From positions 1 to 55,140 of the forward strand of contig URGH01000005.1 of NCBI GenBank assembly GCA_900547305.1: DNA of 55,140 bases, in the 5' to 3' direction. Under the pieces are notes generated by a model. It saw only the letters and a program-made list of their open reading frames with translations. It was not told the DNA's origin and made no database searches. A program made the position numbers and the translations under genes. Source of the DNA: an uncultured Oscillospiraceae bacterium. Its GTDB lineage: Bacteria > Bacillota > Clostridia > Oscillospirales > Acutalibacteraceae. Numbering within the stretch: the stretch's first letter is position 1; every line of letters begins with the position of its first letter. Below are positions 35,387 to 43,514 of the stretch, piece after piece.

Positions 35387-36097
35387 ATGCGTGATCCTTA
35401 TTTATATGATGATGTTAATGTGCTTAAAAACTTAGCCTGTATAAAAGATGCCGAACTATTGCGCAAGGCCGAGGCTGACATTACAGGTCTTGCAATGGCG
35501 GCAATTTATGATTATAAATATGATAAGATTAATACCGGAACCTTACAGGATATTCACCGCAATATCTTCGGTCAAATATTTGATTGGGCGGGAGAATTCC
35601 GCACAATTCAAATGGTAAAATACGAAGATGTTTTAGGCGGCGATACCGTTCGTTATGCTTATCCTGAAGAAATAAAAAAACAGTTAAGCATTACTATGAA
35701 AGAAATCGCCAAGCTTAAAAGAACCGGAGATAATGACAAAGATATAGTTTTCAGGCTTGTTCGTATTATAGCAAGTATTTGGCAGACACATCCATTCCGT
35801 GAGGGTAATACAAGAACAGTTATAGTGTTTGCTGTACTGTTTGCAAAATCATTAGGCTTTGAGGTTGAACACGAACTTTTCAAAAACAACTCTGCATATG
35901 TTCGCAACGCTCTCGTTTGGGCTTCACAGGGTATTTATTCAAAATATGAATATCTCGAACGCATTTTCTTCGATGCTATTTTAGGTGAAGATAATGAAAC
36001 TGACACCCTGAGCGGAACTAAAGCAGATAAATACGCCGCCATTGGTGAGTATAAAGTTAATGACTATAAAGAAAGACCGCATGAATATACAGAATAA
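35387..36097 (+). CDS. fic: Fic-domain AMP-transferase-type toxin
   Basis: A 236-residue Fic protein. The core motif is HPFREGNTRT with H135 as catalytic base and R143 as phosphate ligand; a Thr replaces the second Gly of the canonical HxFx(D/E)GNGRxxR, a variant I have seen in other Firmicutes members. Earlier segments IHRNIFGQIFDWAGEFRT and the flap GGDTVRYAYPEEI are typical of the fold. The protein has no inhibitory motif of its own at either end, which fits a class I system with a separate antitoxin. Such toxins transfer AMP to targets like gyrase or topoisomerase IV. The C-terminus (about 205-236) is a short unrelated tail. Confidence 0.9.
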   Translation: MRDPYLYDDVNVLKNLACIKDAELLRKAEADITGLAMAAIYDYKYDKINTGTLQDIHRNIFGQIFDWAGEFRTIQMVKYEDVLGGDTVRYAYPEEIKKQLSITMKEIAKLKRTGDNDKDIVFRLVRIIASIWQTHPFREGNTRTVIVFAVLFAKSLGFEVEHELFKNNSAYVRNALVWASQGIYSKYEYLERIFFDAILGEDNETDTLSGTKADKYAAIGEYKVNDYKERPHEYTE

Positions 36098-36731
36098 CAA
36101 AAATTAGACGTTTAATGTTGAGCATTCGCATAGCAAAGATAACGAATACTTCTACGCCGCCAATACTTTTTATGACTTGAAAAAGCCGCTTGCTGTTCCC
36201 AACAGAAAGTACAATAATTCTTTATGTGTCCTCTTAATTGGAAATTTTCTGCCGATTATTTGTTTTCCTATTTATCCAACGGCGAATTTTTCTGATTTTT
36301 GTAAACATGCACTTTTGATGCTATTGATTTTTCCGAACAGGGTTAAAGTCAAATTTTGCGCCACAGTAAACAAAGAAATACAGCAAACGTATTGTAATAA
36401 GTTTTTATAATTTCCGACACAACGAATGTTTCGAAGAAAGCTCTAGCCATTGTGCCGTTTTTAAGAACATCGGGAGTATTCCGTATGGAAAGCTAAGCGG
36501 CAAGTCAGGTATCAAGAACATAGAACTTTGGAGTCTTAACTGCTATTTTCCCCTATTTTATGCTTAGTGTAGCATTGATTTTATAAAATGTCAAATAAAG
36601 TTTTTTCACATGGGATGTTTACAAACAATGCTTGTTTTTCTTTCTATATAATGGTATCAAAACAATAAGCGGCACGAAAGGAGGAAACATTACACTGTTT
36701 TGATACACATTAAATTACGGAGGAAAAAGTA
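36098..36731. other. Degraded, gene-poor gap after fic
   Basis: Over 600 bases with no convincing intact gene. From about 36104 a frame without an upstream start reads a protein-like stretch (VEHSHSKDNEYFYAANTFYD, continuing through KKPLAVPNRKY), then turns into low-complexity hydrophobic sequence until a stop at 36410. This looks like a gene fragment of unknown origin. The rest is AT-rich. A TATAAT at 36647-36652 lies about 80 bases before the next gene but no -35 box fits. Confidence 0.4.
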
Positions 36732-38660
36732 ATGATATATGCAGAAATTAAAGAAAACGGAAGGATTAGCGTATTTCAAAGCACCGTTTCTGACAGTGTA
36801 GAGTTTGAAACGATAAAATTTGAATTTCCGGAAAGCTGGAACGGCTTTACAAAAACGGCTGTATTCAGAGGAAATAATGAAACGCTCAGCGTGATTCTTA
36901 ACAGTGACAGTAATTTATGCACCGGCGAGGATGAATGTTATATACCTTACGAGGTTATAAAAGCACCGTCATTTACAGTATCGGTATTTGGGAGTTTAGA
37001 AAATAAAAGAGCAACAACAACCAAAGCTGAAATACGAGTGACCGAAAGCGGTTACGGCACAGGTGATGCACCGTCGGAGCCTACTCCCACCGAGTATGAA
37101 CAGCTTGTCAGCATTGCCAATGCAACAAAACAGGTGGCTCAATCTGTCAGAACAGACGCAGACAACGGCACGTTTAAAGGTGACAAAGGTGATAAAGGCG
37201 ACAAGGGAGATAAGGGCGACCCGTTTGTTTATTCCGATTTTACCGATGAACAGCTAGCACTGCTGAAAGGCGCAAAGGGCGATACAGGAGATACAGGACC
37301 TCGCGGCTTGCAGGGCGAAAAAGGCGATACCGGCGAGCAAGGCGTGCAGGGTGTTAAAGGCGATACAGGCGCTAAGGGTGAAAAAGGTGACAAGGGCGAC
37401 GCATTCACCTATGCGGATTTTACCAATGAACAGTTGGCGGCTTTAAAAGGTGAAAAAGGCGACCCGGGAAATATTGAAAATATTGATCAGGTATATTCTC
37501 CGACATCTGAAAACGCGCAGAGTGGTAAAGCCGTAAGTGAGGCATTGAATGCTATAAATGCAGAAAAAATTAAATGCAAAAATGATGAAATAGGAATAGA
37601 TGCCACAAATATACAATCAGCAATAACAGAAATAATGACTAAGTTGGGCACAGTTGCATATATGATGAAAGATTCATGGGAAAATATTCAAAAAATAGTT
37701 CGATCGGGTTTGGCAAAGAGCACTTTTAAAATAGGTGATCAACTTACATGCTTAAAAAACGGACAATTACTTACATGGGATATTATCGGAATAGATCATG
37801 ATGTTCCAACCGATACCCGCTACAAACACTCATTGACAATACAATTGCATGATTGTTTTAAAACTTCGCAGTTTGAAGACGCAGAAGCATTATATTATGC
37901 CGAAACTGAGTTGCCGGCAGGCACATACCATTTTTGTTTACCCCAAGGCTATGATGTTGCAAATGGCGGAGGTAAAACACTTTGTTTTACAACTACAAAG
38001 CCTATTCCCGCAGGAGGGCAAATTTTATTCCCTTGGAATTACAATATGCAAAGCACATCTGTTTTGCTAAAAACCTACAGTTCCAATAAAAGTACTACAC
38101 CAATTGAAAGTGTCCAAGTCACTGAAGGAAACAACGGTACGCTATTAACTCAAATCAATCAAATTCAGTGTGTTAGATATGGCAATAATACCTATTATGG
38201 CTCGTCTATACAACAATATCTTAATAGCACAAACGGTTTGTGGGAACCGGTAAATAATTATTCAAGATGTCCTGAGTGGAATAATACTACCGATTTCTTT
38301 TGTAATGGAATAAGTTCAGATTTTTTGAAAGTACTAGGAGCCGTAAAAAAGACATATAGTCTAAATAAAGTAACAAAAAGCGGAGATTTAGCAGAATTCA
38401 ACGATAAATTCTTCCTTCTTTCAGTTACAGAGGTGAGTGGCGAAAAGAACAATAATTATTTTGAAGGTGAAAAATACCCATATTACGACGAAGATTCAAA
38501 CAAAATTAAAACATTCAACGGGCAAAACAGCCGTTGGTTGCTAAGAAGCGCAAATTGTCTGACACCGTCGTCAATATTCAGTGTCTCCGAAACTGGTAAT
38601 ATTCCAGGTTATAATTCCAATGCATATTTAGGTATTACTCCGGCTTGTTGTATTGTATAA
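36732..38660 (+). CDS. Orphan phage-tail-type protein with collagen-like repeats
   Basis: A 642-residue protein. Residues 1-110 look like the N-terminal domain of phage baseplate or tail proteins (MIYAEIKENGRISVFQST). Gly-X-Y collagen-like blocks (about 148-163, 180-222, 240-246) are interrupted by two copies of a DFT(D/N)EQLA(L/A)LKG unit (169-180, 229-240), as in Firmicutes tail fibres. The C-terminal 260 residues include a folded domain ending in SRWLLRSANCL and YLGITPACCIV, resembling DUF6273 or C-type-lectin-like tail-tip domains. There is no signal peptide and no neighbouring phage structural gene. A ribosome site GGAGG lies at 36719-36723, and an intrinsic terminator follows. Function as a leftover receptor-binding protein or host adhesion protein is open. 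Confidence 0.72.
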   Translation: MIYAEIKENGRISVFQSTVSDSVEFETIKFEFPESWNGFTKTAVFRGNNETLSVILNSDSNLCTGEDECYIPYEVIKAPSFTVSVFGSLENKRATTTKAEIRVTESGYGTGDAPSEPTPTEYEQLVSIANATKQVAQSVRTDADNGTFKGDKGDKGDKGDKGDPFVYSDFTDEQLALLKGAKGDTGDTGPRGLQGEKGDTGEQGVQGVKGDTGAKGEKGDKGDAFTYADFTNEQLAALKGEKGDPGNIENIDQVYSPTSENAQSGKAVSEALNAINAEKIKCKNDEIGIDATNIQSAITEIMTKLGTVAYMMKDSWENIQKIVRSGLAKSTFKIGDQLTCLKNGQLLTWDIIGIDHDVPTDTRYKHSLTIQLHDCFKTSQFEDAEALYYAETELPAGTYHFCLPQGYDVANGGGKTLCFTTTKPIPAGGQILFPWNYNMQSTSVLLKTYSSNKSTTPIESVQVTEGNNGTLLTQINQIQCVRYGNNTYYGSSIQQYLNSTNGLWEPVNNYSRCPEWNNTTDFFCNGISSDFLKVLGAVKKTYSLNKVTKSGDLAEFNDKFFLLSVTEVSGEKNNNYFEGEKYPYYDEDSNKIKTFNGQNSRWLLRSANCLTPSSIFSVSETGNIPGYNSNAYLGITPACCIV

Positions 38661-38696
38661 TGAAATTCCATTTTTCATAGAACTGTTAATTCCAAG

Positions 38697-38741
38697 AAAA
38701 AGCACGGAAAACTGCCAATCGGCGGCTTTCCGTGCTTTTTT
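38697..38741 (+). terminator. Strong terminator after the tail-type gene
   Basis: AAAAAGCACGGAAA (38697-38710) pairs with TTTCCGTGCTTTTT (38727-38740), with an inner GCC/GGC pair in the loop and a final T run. It isolates the tail-type gene from the capsule operon. Confidence 0.93.
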
Positions 38742-38825
38742 GACGGCTGAAAATTATTTATATATAAAAAAAGACCCGACCTATTGCCGAGTTTTGCAAA
38801 TATATTACATAATTGGGGTATATAA

Positions 38826-38854
38826 TTGACAATTTCGCTTTAATGTGCTAAAAT
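38826..38854 (+). promoter_or_regulatory. Promoter of the helicase-capsule operon
   Basis: TTGACA (38826-38831) and TAAAAT (38849-38854) are 17 bases apart. The leader to the helicase ATG is about 55 nt. No terminator or other promoter is evident between here and the window end, so this may drive the whole capsule operon. Confidence 0.75.
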
Positions 38855-38916
38855 AATATGCGTAAATTTATTTCTTGGAATATAGGTTCCGAGAAAAAGA
38901 AAGGGCGGCGTTTTAA

Positions 38917-40629
38917 ATGGCTGATAACAGCGGTATTAAGCTTTTTGAGCATAATGAAACTGCATACATTTCAGCTGTTCAGATGCTTACCGAAACAGGC
39001 AAAGCCGCCGTTATTCACCCGACAGGCACGGGTAAATCCTTTATAGCCTTTAAGCTGTGCGAGGATAATGCCGATAAAAAAATATGCTGGCTCTCCCCCG
39101 GTGAATATATCTTTAAAACGCAGTGTGAAAACCTTACGGCGACAGGTTCTGCCGTACCGAATAACATTGCTTTTTTTACCTATGCAAAACTTATGCTTAT
39201 GACCGATGCAGAGCTTGAAAAAATAAAACCCGATTACATAATTTTAGATGAGTTTCACCGCTGCGGCGCAGAAATGTGGGGACAGGGCGTTAAGCGCCTT
39301 TTAAATATGTACTCTGACACTCCTATTTTAGGGCTGACTGCGACTAATATACGTTATCTTGATAACAGGTGTGATATGGCAGACGAACTGTTTAACGGAA
39401 ACATAGCCTCGGAAATGACGCTGGGTGAGGCAATTGTCAGAGGAATTTTAAATCCGCCGAAATATGTGCTGTCCGTTTTCGGCTACGGCAATGAATTTAA
39501 AAAATATGAGCAAAAGGTAAAAAATACAAGGTCAAAGGCTGTAAGGGCGGAGGGCAAAAAGCACCTTGATACTTTAAAGCGGGCGCTTGATAAGGCGGAC
39601 GGGCTTGACAAGGTGTTTGCAAAGCATATGCCTAAAAGCGGCGGCAAATACATAGTTTTCTGCGCAAGCTTTGACCATATGAACGAAATGGCGGACAAGG
39701 CAAAAGAGTGGTTTGCTAAGGTAGATACCGAGCCGCATATATATAAGGCATATTCAAACGACCCTGCTGCAAGCAAGGCTTTTTCTGCTTTTAAGGCGGA
39801 TGTAAGCAAACACTTAAAGCTCTTGTATTCAATAGATATGCTCAACGAGGGCATACACGTTGATGATATTGACGGGGTTATACTTCTCCGCCCCACCGTT
39901 TCCCCCATTATTTACAAGCAGCAGATCGGGCGCGCGCTGTCGGCGGGCAAAAAGAGCACTCCCGTTATTTTTGATATTGTGCTTAATATAGAAAATCTTT
40001 ACAGCATAGGCGCTGTTGAAGAAGAAATGCAGATTGCCACAGCATATTACCTCGCTCACGGCGAAGACGGAAATATTGTATATGAGCATTTTGAGATTTT
40101 TGACGAGGTGCGCGATTGCCGTGAGATTTTCAGCAAGCTTAATACGGTGCTTACAGCCTCGTGGGACTTAATGTATGGACTGGCACGGCAGTATTTTGAA
40201 TTAAACGGAAATCTTGAGGTTACAAAAAGATATGTAACTCCCGACGGGTACACATTAGGCTCTTGGATAAATACACAGCGATTGGTGCGTGCCGGCAAGG
40301 TCGGCGGAAAGCTTACGGATAAGCAGGTAGCGCAGCTTGATGAAATTGGTATGCGTTGGGAAGGAATAAGCGATTTAATCCGGGAAAAATCGTATGTGGC
40401 AGTGTGCGATTATAAAAAGAAATACGGAAATTCGAATATCCCGGCAGCATATGCCACGGCAGACGGCTGCAAAATCGGGCGCTGGATACGCCATCAAAGA
40501 GAAAAGTACGATACATTAAGCCCCACACGAAGAAAAAAGCTTGATGATATAGGATTGTATAAGGTGAAAAGCACGGCGTCAAGGCAAAATTATGCCGGTG
40601 AAAATTTATTGTTTGGGGAGCAGATTTAA
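38917..40629 (+). CDS. SF2 (DEAD/DEAH-like) helicase with C-terminal helicase-associated repeats
   Basis: A 570-residue ATP-dependent helicase. Motif I is HPTGTGKS (34-41), motif II is DEFH (in YIILDEFHRCG), motif III is LTAT, and motif VI is QQIGRALSAGK. The C-terminal 150 residues hold two copies of the helicase-associated domain, seen as PDGYTLGSWINTQRL...LDEIGMRW and ADGCKIGRWIRHQRE...LDDIGLY. Nucleic acid substrate is unknown. Its last base overlaps the start of the sugar transferase gene (TAATG), so it is translationally coupled to capsule synthesis, an odd place for a helicase. Confidence 0.88.
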   Translation: MADNSGIKLFEHNETAYISAVQMLTETGKAAVIHPTGTGKSFIAFKLCEDNADKKICWLSPGEYIFKTQCENLTATGSAVPNNIAFFTYAKLMLMTDAELEKIKPDYIILDEFHRCGAEMWGQGVKRLLNMYSDTPILGLTATNIRYLDNRCDMADELFNGNIASEMTLGEAIVRGILNPPKYVLSVFGYGNEFKKYEQKVKNTRSKAVRAEGKKHLDTLKRALDKADGLDKVFAKHMPKSGGKYIVFCASFDHMNEMADKAKEWFAKVDTEPHIYKAYSNDPAASKAFSAFKADVSKHLKLLYSIDMLNEGIHVDDIDGVILLRPTVSPIIYKQQIGRALSAGKKSTPVIFDIVLNIENLYSIGAVEEEMQIATAYYLAHGEDGNIVYEHFEIFDEVRDCREIFSKLNTVLTASWDLMYGLARQYFELNGNLEVTKRYVTPDGYTLGSWINTQRLVRAGKVGGKLTDKQVAQLDEIGMRWEGISDLIREKSYVAVCDYKKKYGNSNIPAAYATADGCKIGRWIRHQREKYDTLSPTRRKKLDDIGLYKVKSTASRQNYAGENLLFGEQI

Positions 40630-41273
40630 TGTATATAAATTTCTTTAAAAGAGCAATTGATATTATTCTTTCGTTTATAGGCATTGCAGTTCTGGCAATA
40701 CCCATGCTTATTGTTGCGGTAATTATAAAGCTGGATTCTCCCGGTCCGGTATTTTTTAAGCAAAAAAGGGTAGGTAAAAATAAAAAATATTTCACAATAA
40801 TAAAATTCCGTTCAATGCCCGTCAGCGCTCCGCACGATATGCCCACGCATAAGCTTGAAAATTCCGAACAGATGTTAAGCAAATTTCAGCGGTTTGAGAG
40901 GAAAATGTCGCTTGATGAGCTGCCTCAGCTTTTTAACATATTGAAAGGTGATATGAGCATTATAGGTCCGCGCCCCGCTCTTTGGAATCAGGATGATTTA
41001 ATAGCAGAAAGGGATAAATACGGTGCAAACGACGTTCGCCCCGGACTTACGGGTTTAGCGCAGGTAAGCGGAAGAGACGAGCTTGAAATACCCGTTAAAG
41101 CAAGGCTTGACGGCGAATACACCGAATGTCTTAACGCCGGCAAATTCAAGGGCTTTAAAATGGACATTATTTGTTTCTTTAAAACCATTACTTCCGTTTT
41201 AAAGCATGACGGTGTAGTAGAGGGCGGCACGGGCGAGCTTGAAAAAGAGAAAGAGAAGGTTGCCGCGAAATGA
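40629..41273 (+). CDS. Initiating sugar-phosphate transferase (undecaprenyl-phosphate glycosyl-1-phosphate transferase)
   Basis: A 214-residue monotopic membrane enzyme of the Bac_transf family. A single N-terminal hydrophobic segment (about 8-33) is followed by LDSPGPVFFKQKRVGK, FTIIKFRSM, the SLDELPQLFNILKGDMSIIGPRP core and a PGLTGLAQVSGRDEL segment. It places the first sugar-1-phosphate on undecaprenyl phosphate at the inner membrane face and so starts each capsule repeat unit. The C-terminus is rich in Glu/Lys. It overlaps the helicase by one base and the next gene by four. Confidence 0.95.
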   Translation: MYINFFKRAIDIILSFIGIAVLAIPMLIVAVIIKLDSPGPVFFKQKRVGKNKKYFTIIKFRSMPVSAPHDMPTHKLENSEQMLSKFQRFERKMSLDELPQLFNILKGDMSIIGPRPALWNQDDLIAERDKYGANDVRPGLTGLAQVSGRDELEIPVKARLDGEYTECLNAGKFKGFKMDIICFFKTITSVLKHDGVVEGGTGELEKEKEKVAAK

Positions 41274-41602
41274 AAAAAATTCTTATTACAAGCGCGGGCA
41301 GCTATATTGGCACGTCGTTTGAAAACTATATAAATACAAATTTTCCCGATAAGTACACGGTAGATACCGTTGATATGATAGGCGACGCTCACGGTAAGAA
41401 AATCAGGCTTGTAGGCGGGGTTACTTGGCTTTTAAAAATTATGAGCTGTTTCATCGGGCTTGTGAATAAAGCGTTAGGTAATCTTACTTATGAAAAGTCC
41501 ATCGGTTGTTATAAGTCAATTTATGAAGTGAAAAAACCGAACGAGTCAATAGAAGAATCAGAAAAATGTGTTTATATAAATTACAGGAAGGAGTTAAAAT
41601 GA
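41270..41602 (+). pseudogene. Remnant of an NAD-dependent epimerase/dehydratase with an internal deletion
   Basis: A 110-codon frame. The first 38 residues (KKILITSAGSYIGTSFENYI, ending TVDTVDMI) are the start of a Rossmann-fold sugar epimerase of the kind that often follows this transferase in Clostridia. Immediately after, KKIRLVGGVTWLLKIMSC and VNKALGNLTYEKSIGCY match the C-terminal end of the same family. About 150-200 residues between, including the YxxxK active site, are missing, so it cannot be an active epimerase. The frame is intact across the joint and overlaps both neighbours by four bases, so it may be kept for translational coupling. Confidence 0.72.
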
Positions 41603-42420
41603 ATTTCTCTGTTTTAATGTCTGTTTATTTTAAAGAAAACCCGGAATATTTTGATTTGGCGCTTAAAAGTAATTTATTAGACCAAACCTTGAAGCCGAGC
41701 GAATTCGTTTTAGTATGTGACGGTCCGTTAAACGCCGATTTGGATAAAGTTATAGAAAAGTATCGCAAACTGTTTCCGGATATTTTTAAAGTTTACAGAC
41801 TTTCTGAAAACGGCGGTCTAGGCGAGGCGCTGAATTATGGATTGAAAAAATGTACTTATGAAATAGTAGCTCGATCAGACAGTGATGACATTTGCGTAGC
41901 CAAGCGTTTCGAAAAACAAATTGAATTTCTCAAAAACAATACGGATATTGCCGTATTGGGATCCGCAATTGATGAATTTGATTTTGACCCTGATAAACGA
42001 GTGTTTCTGAAGCTTTTGCCAACTACCGATGCTGAGCTTTATGAATTTGCAAAATTCAGATCCCCGTTAAACCATATGTCTGTAATATTTAGAAAAAGTG
42101 TTGTACAGAGTGTAGGCTCATATATGCATATGAAATATTTGGAAGATTACTATTTGTGGCTGAGAATTTTAATTGCGGGATATAAAATTGCAAATCTCAG
42201 TGATGTTTTGGTGCATGCCAGAATCGGTAACGGCATGGTTTACAGACGCAGCAACAGGGAATACATATCGGGATGGGAAAAACTGAGCCGCTATATGCTT
42301 AAAGAAAAAATGATAAACAAAGCAGAGTATTTGCGTAATATACTGGCAGTACGTGCTTTTATTTATATGCCGGTTTCGATTAAAACTTTTTCTTATAAAA
42401 AAATGTTAAGGAAAGGGTGA
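41599..42420 (+). CDS. Family 2 glycosyltransferase
   Basis: A 273-residue GT-A enzyme, beginning MNFSVLMSVYFKENPEYF. It has the nucleotide-sugar fold: FVLVCDGP, NGGLGEALNYGL and the metal-binding DSDD (RSDSDDICVAKRF), with a later MKYLEDYYLWLRIL acceptor-site segment. The ATG is chosen because AGGAAGGAG lies 6 bases upstream; it overlaps the previous stop as ATGA. It adds one sugar to the lipid-linked capsule repeat unit. Donor and linkage cannot be told. Confidence 0.93.
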   Translation: MNFSVLMSVYFKENPEYFDLALKSNLLDQTLKPSEFVLVCDGPLNADLDKVIEKYRKLFPDIFKVYRLSENGGLGEALNYGLKKCTYEIVARSDSDDICVAKRFEKQIEFLKNNTDIAVLGSAIDEFDFDPDKRVFLKLLPTTDAELYEFAKFRSPLNHMSVIFRKSVVQSVGSYMHMKYLEDYYLWLRILIAGYKIANLSDVLVHARIGNGMVYRRSNREYISGWEKLSRYMLKEKMINKAEYLRNILAVRAFIYMPVSIKTFSYKKMLRKG

Positions 42421-42425
42421 AAAGT

Positions 42426-43514
42426 ATGAAAATAGGCATTCTGACATATTATGGAGTGCATAATCACGGAGCTTTGTTACAAGCGTTTGCATTACAAAAT
42501 GTTTTGGAGTCTTTTGGTAACTCCGTAGAATTTTTAACATTTAGGAGGAACTACGATAATATTCCGTCTGGAAACGAGAAAAAATACCAGATTGGTATTT
42601 CAAGTATACCGTTTTTTATTGACTATTTGAATGAGAACGGTATTGGGACATTTAAATATAATTATATGAAACGTAAAAAGCTTAACAGTTTCAGAAATGA
42701 AAAGCTTAAACTCGGGAAACGCTATTCGGATTGTGAAGTTGATTCGATTTGTATAGGCAGCGATGAGGTCTTTGCTATTGACGTTGGTATAAATCCGTTT
42801 TTTTACGGGCACTGTCTCAAAAATAAAAATGTTTTTTCATATGCCGGCAGTTTTGGGCAAACAACGCTTAAAGATATTTATAATGCAGGATGTGATAATC
42901 TTATTTCATCCGGATTAAATTCCATGAAATCAATCGGGGTACGTGATATAAATTCATATCAAATTGCAGAAAAACTTTCAGGGAAAAAACCTGAATTACT
43001 TTGTGATCCGGTTCTGCTTTACGGATATAAAAGTGAAATTGAAAACATTACGCATAGTAATAACAGCAAACCATATATTTTGATTTATTCATATGACAAA
43101 AATATGAATAAGCCCAATGAGATAAGCGCAATCCGCTCCTTTGCCAAAAACAAGGGGTTAAAAATTTATTCGGTAGGTTACTATCATAAATGGTGTGATA
43201 AAAACATAGCCGTCAGCCCTATTGAACTTTTAGATTGGTTCAAAAATGCGGAATTTGTAATTACGGATACATTTCACGGTTCTGTTATATCAATAATCAC
43301 CAATAGTCCATTTGCAGCTTTTGTGCGAAATAATGCCAATAAATTGGTTTTTTTACTTGAGCAACATGGTATTTCCGATCGTATAATAAAAGATTTTTCC
43401 GAGTTAAATGAAATATACGGAAAAAAAATTGATTACAGCGCGGTAAATCAGAAGGTGGAGGAAAACCGTGAAAAAGCAAGGAATTTTTTAAAAAAGGCTT
43501 TGGCGGAGAAATAA
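42426..43514 (+). CDS. Polysaccharide pyruvyl transferase family protein
   Basis: A 362-residue protein of the pyruvyl transferase family. It opens KIGILTYYGVHNHGALLQA, has a middle IGVRDINSYQIAEKLSGK and LLCDPVLLY, and ends with the family motif VITDTFHGSVISII. Such enzymes attach pyruvate ketals to capsule sugars using phosphoenolpyruvate. The ATG is preferred over a GTG three codons upstream because GGAAAGGG lies before it. It is followed directly by an FrhB-like protein, a pairing seen in many Firmicutes exopolysaccharide loci. Confidence 0.88.
   Translation: MKIGILTYYGVHNHGALLQAFALQNVLESFGNSVEFLTFRRNYDNIPSGNEKKYQIGISSIPFFIDYLNENGIGTFKYNYMKRKKLNSFRNEKLKLGKRYSDCEVDSICIGSDEVFAIDVGINPFFYGHCLKNKNVFSYAGSFGQTTLKDIYNAGCDNLISSGLNSMKSIGVRDINSYQIAEKLSGKKPELLCDPVLLYGYKSEIENITHSNNSKPYILIYSYDKNMNKPNEISAIRSFAKNKGLKIYSVGYYHKWCDKNIAVSPIELLDWFKNAEFVITDTFHGSVISIITNSPFAAFVRNNANKLVFLLEQHGISDRIIKDFSELNEIYGKKIDYSAVNQKVEENREKARNFLKKALAEK

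Noticed and set aside
36647..36652. Promoter for the tail-type gene
   Set aside because: The -10-like TATAAT has no acceptable -35 box at 16-18 bases, so I do not list it as a promoter.
37180..37470. DNA tandem repeat or CRISPR-like array in the tail-type gene
   Set aside because: The regular GGxGAxAAA spacing comes from Gly-X-Y collagen codons in an open frame; no spacers or palindromic repeats are present. No CRISPR array was seen anywhere in the window.
34711..38741. Complete prophage or integrative element
   Set aside because: No integrase, recombinase, terminase, capsid or portal gene is present; only one tail-type gene and a toxin-antitoxin pair.
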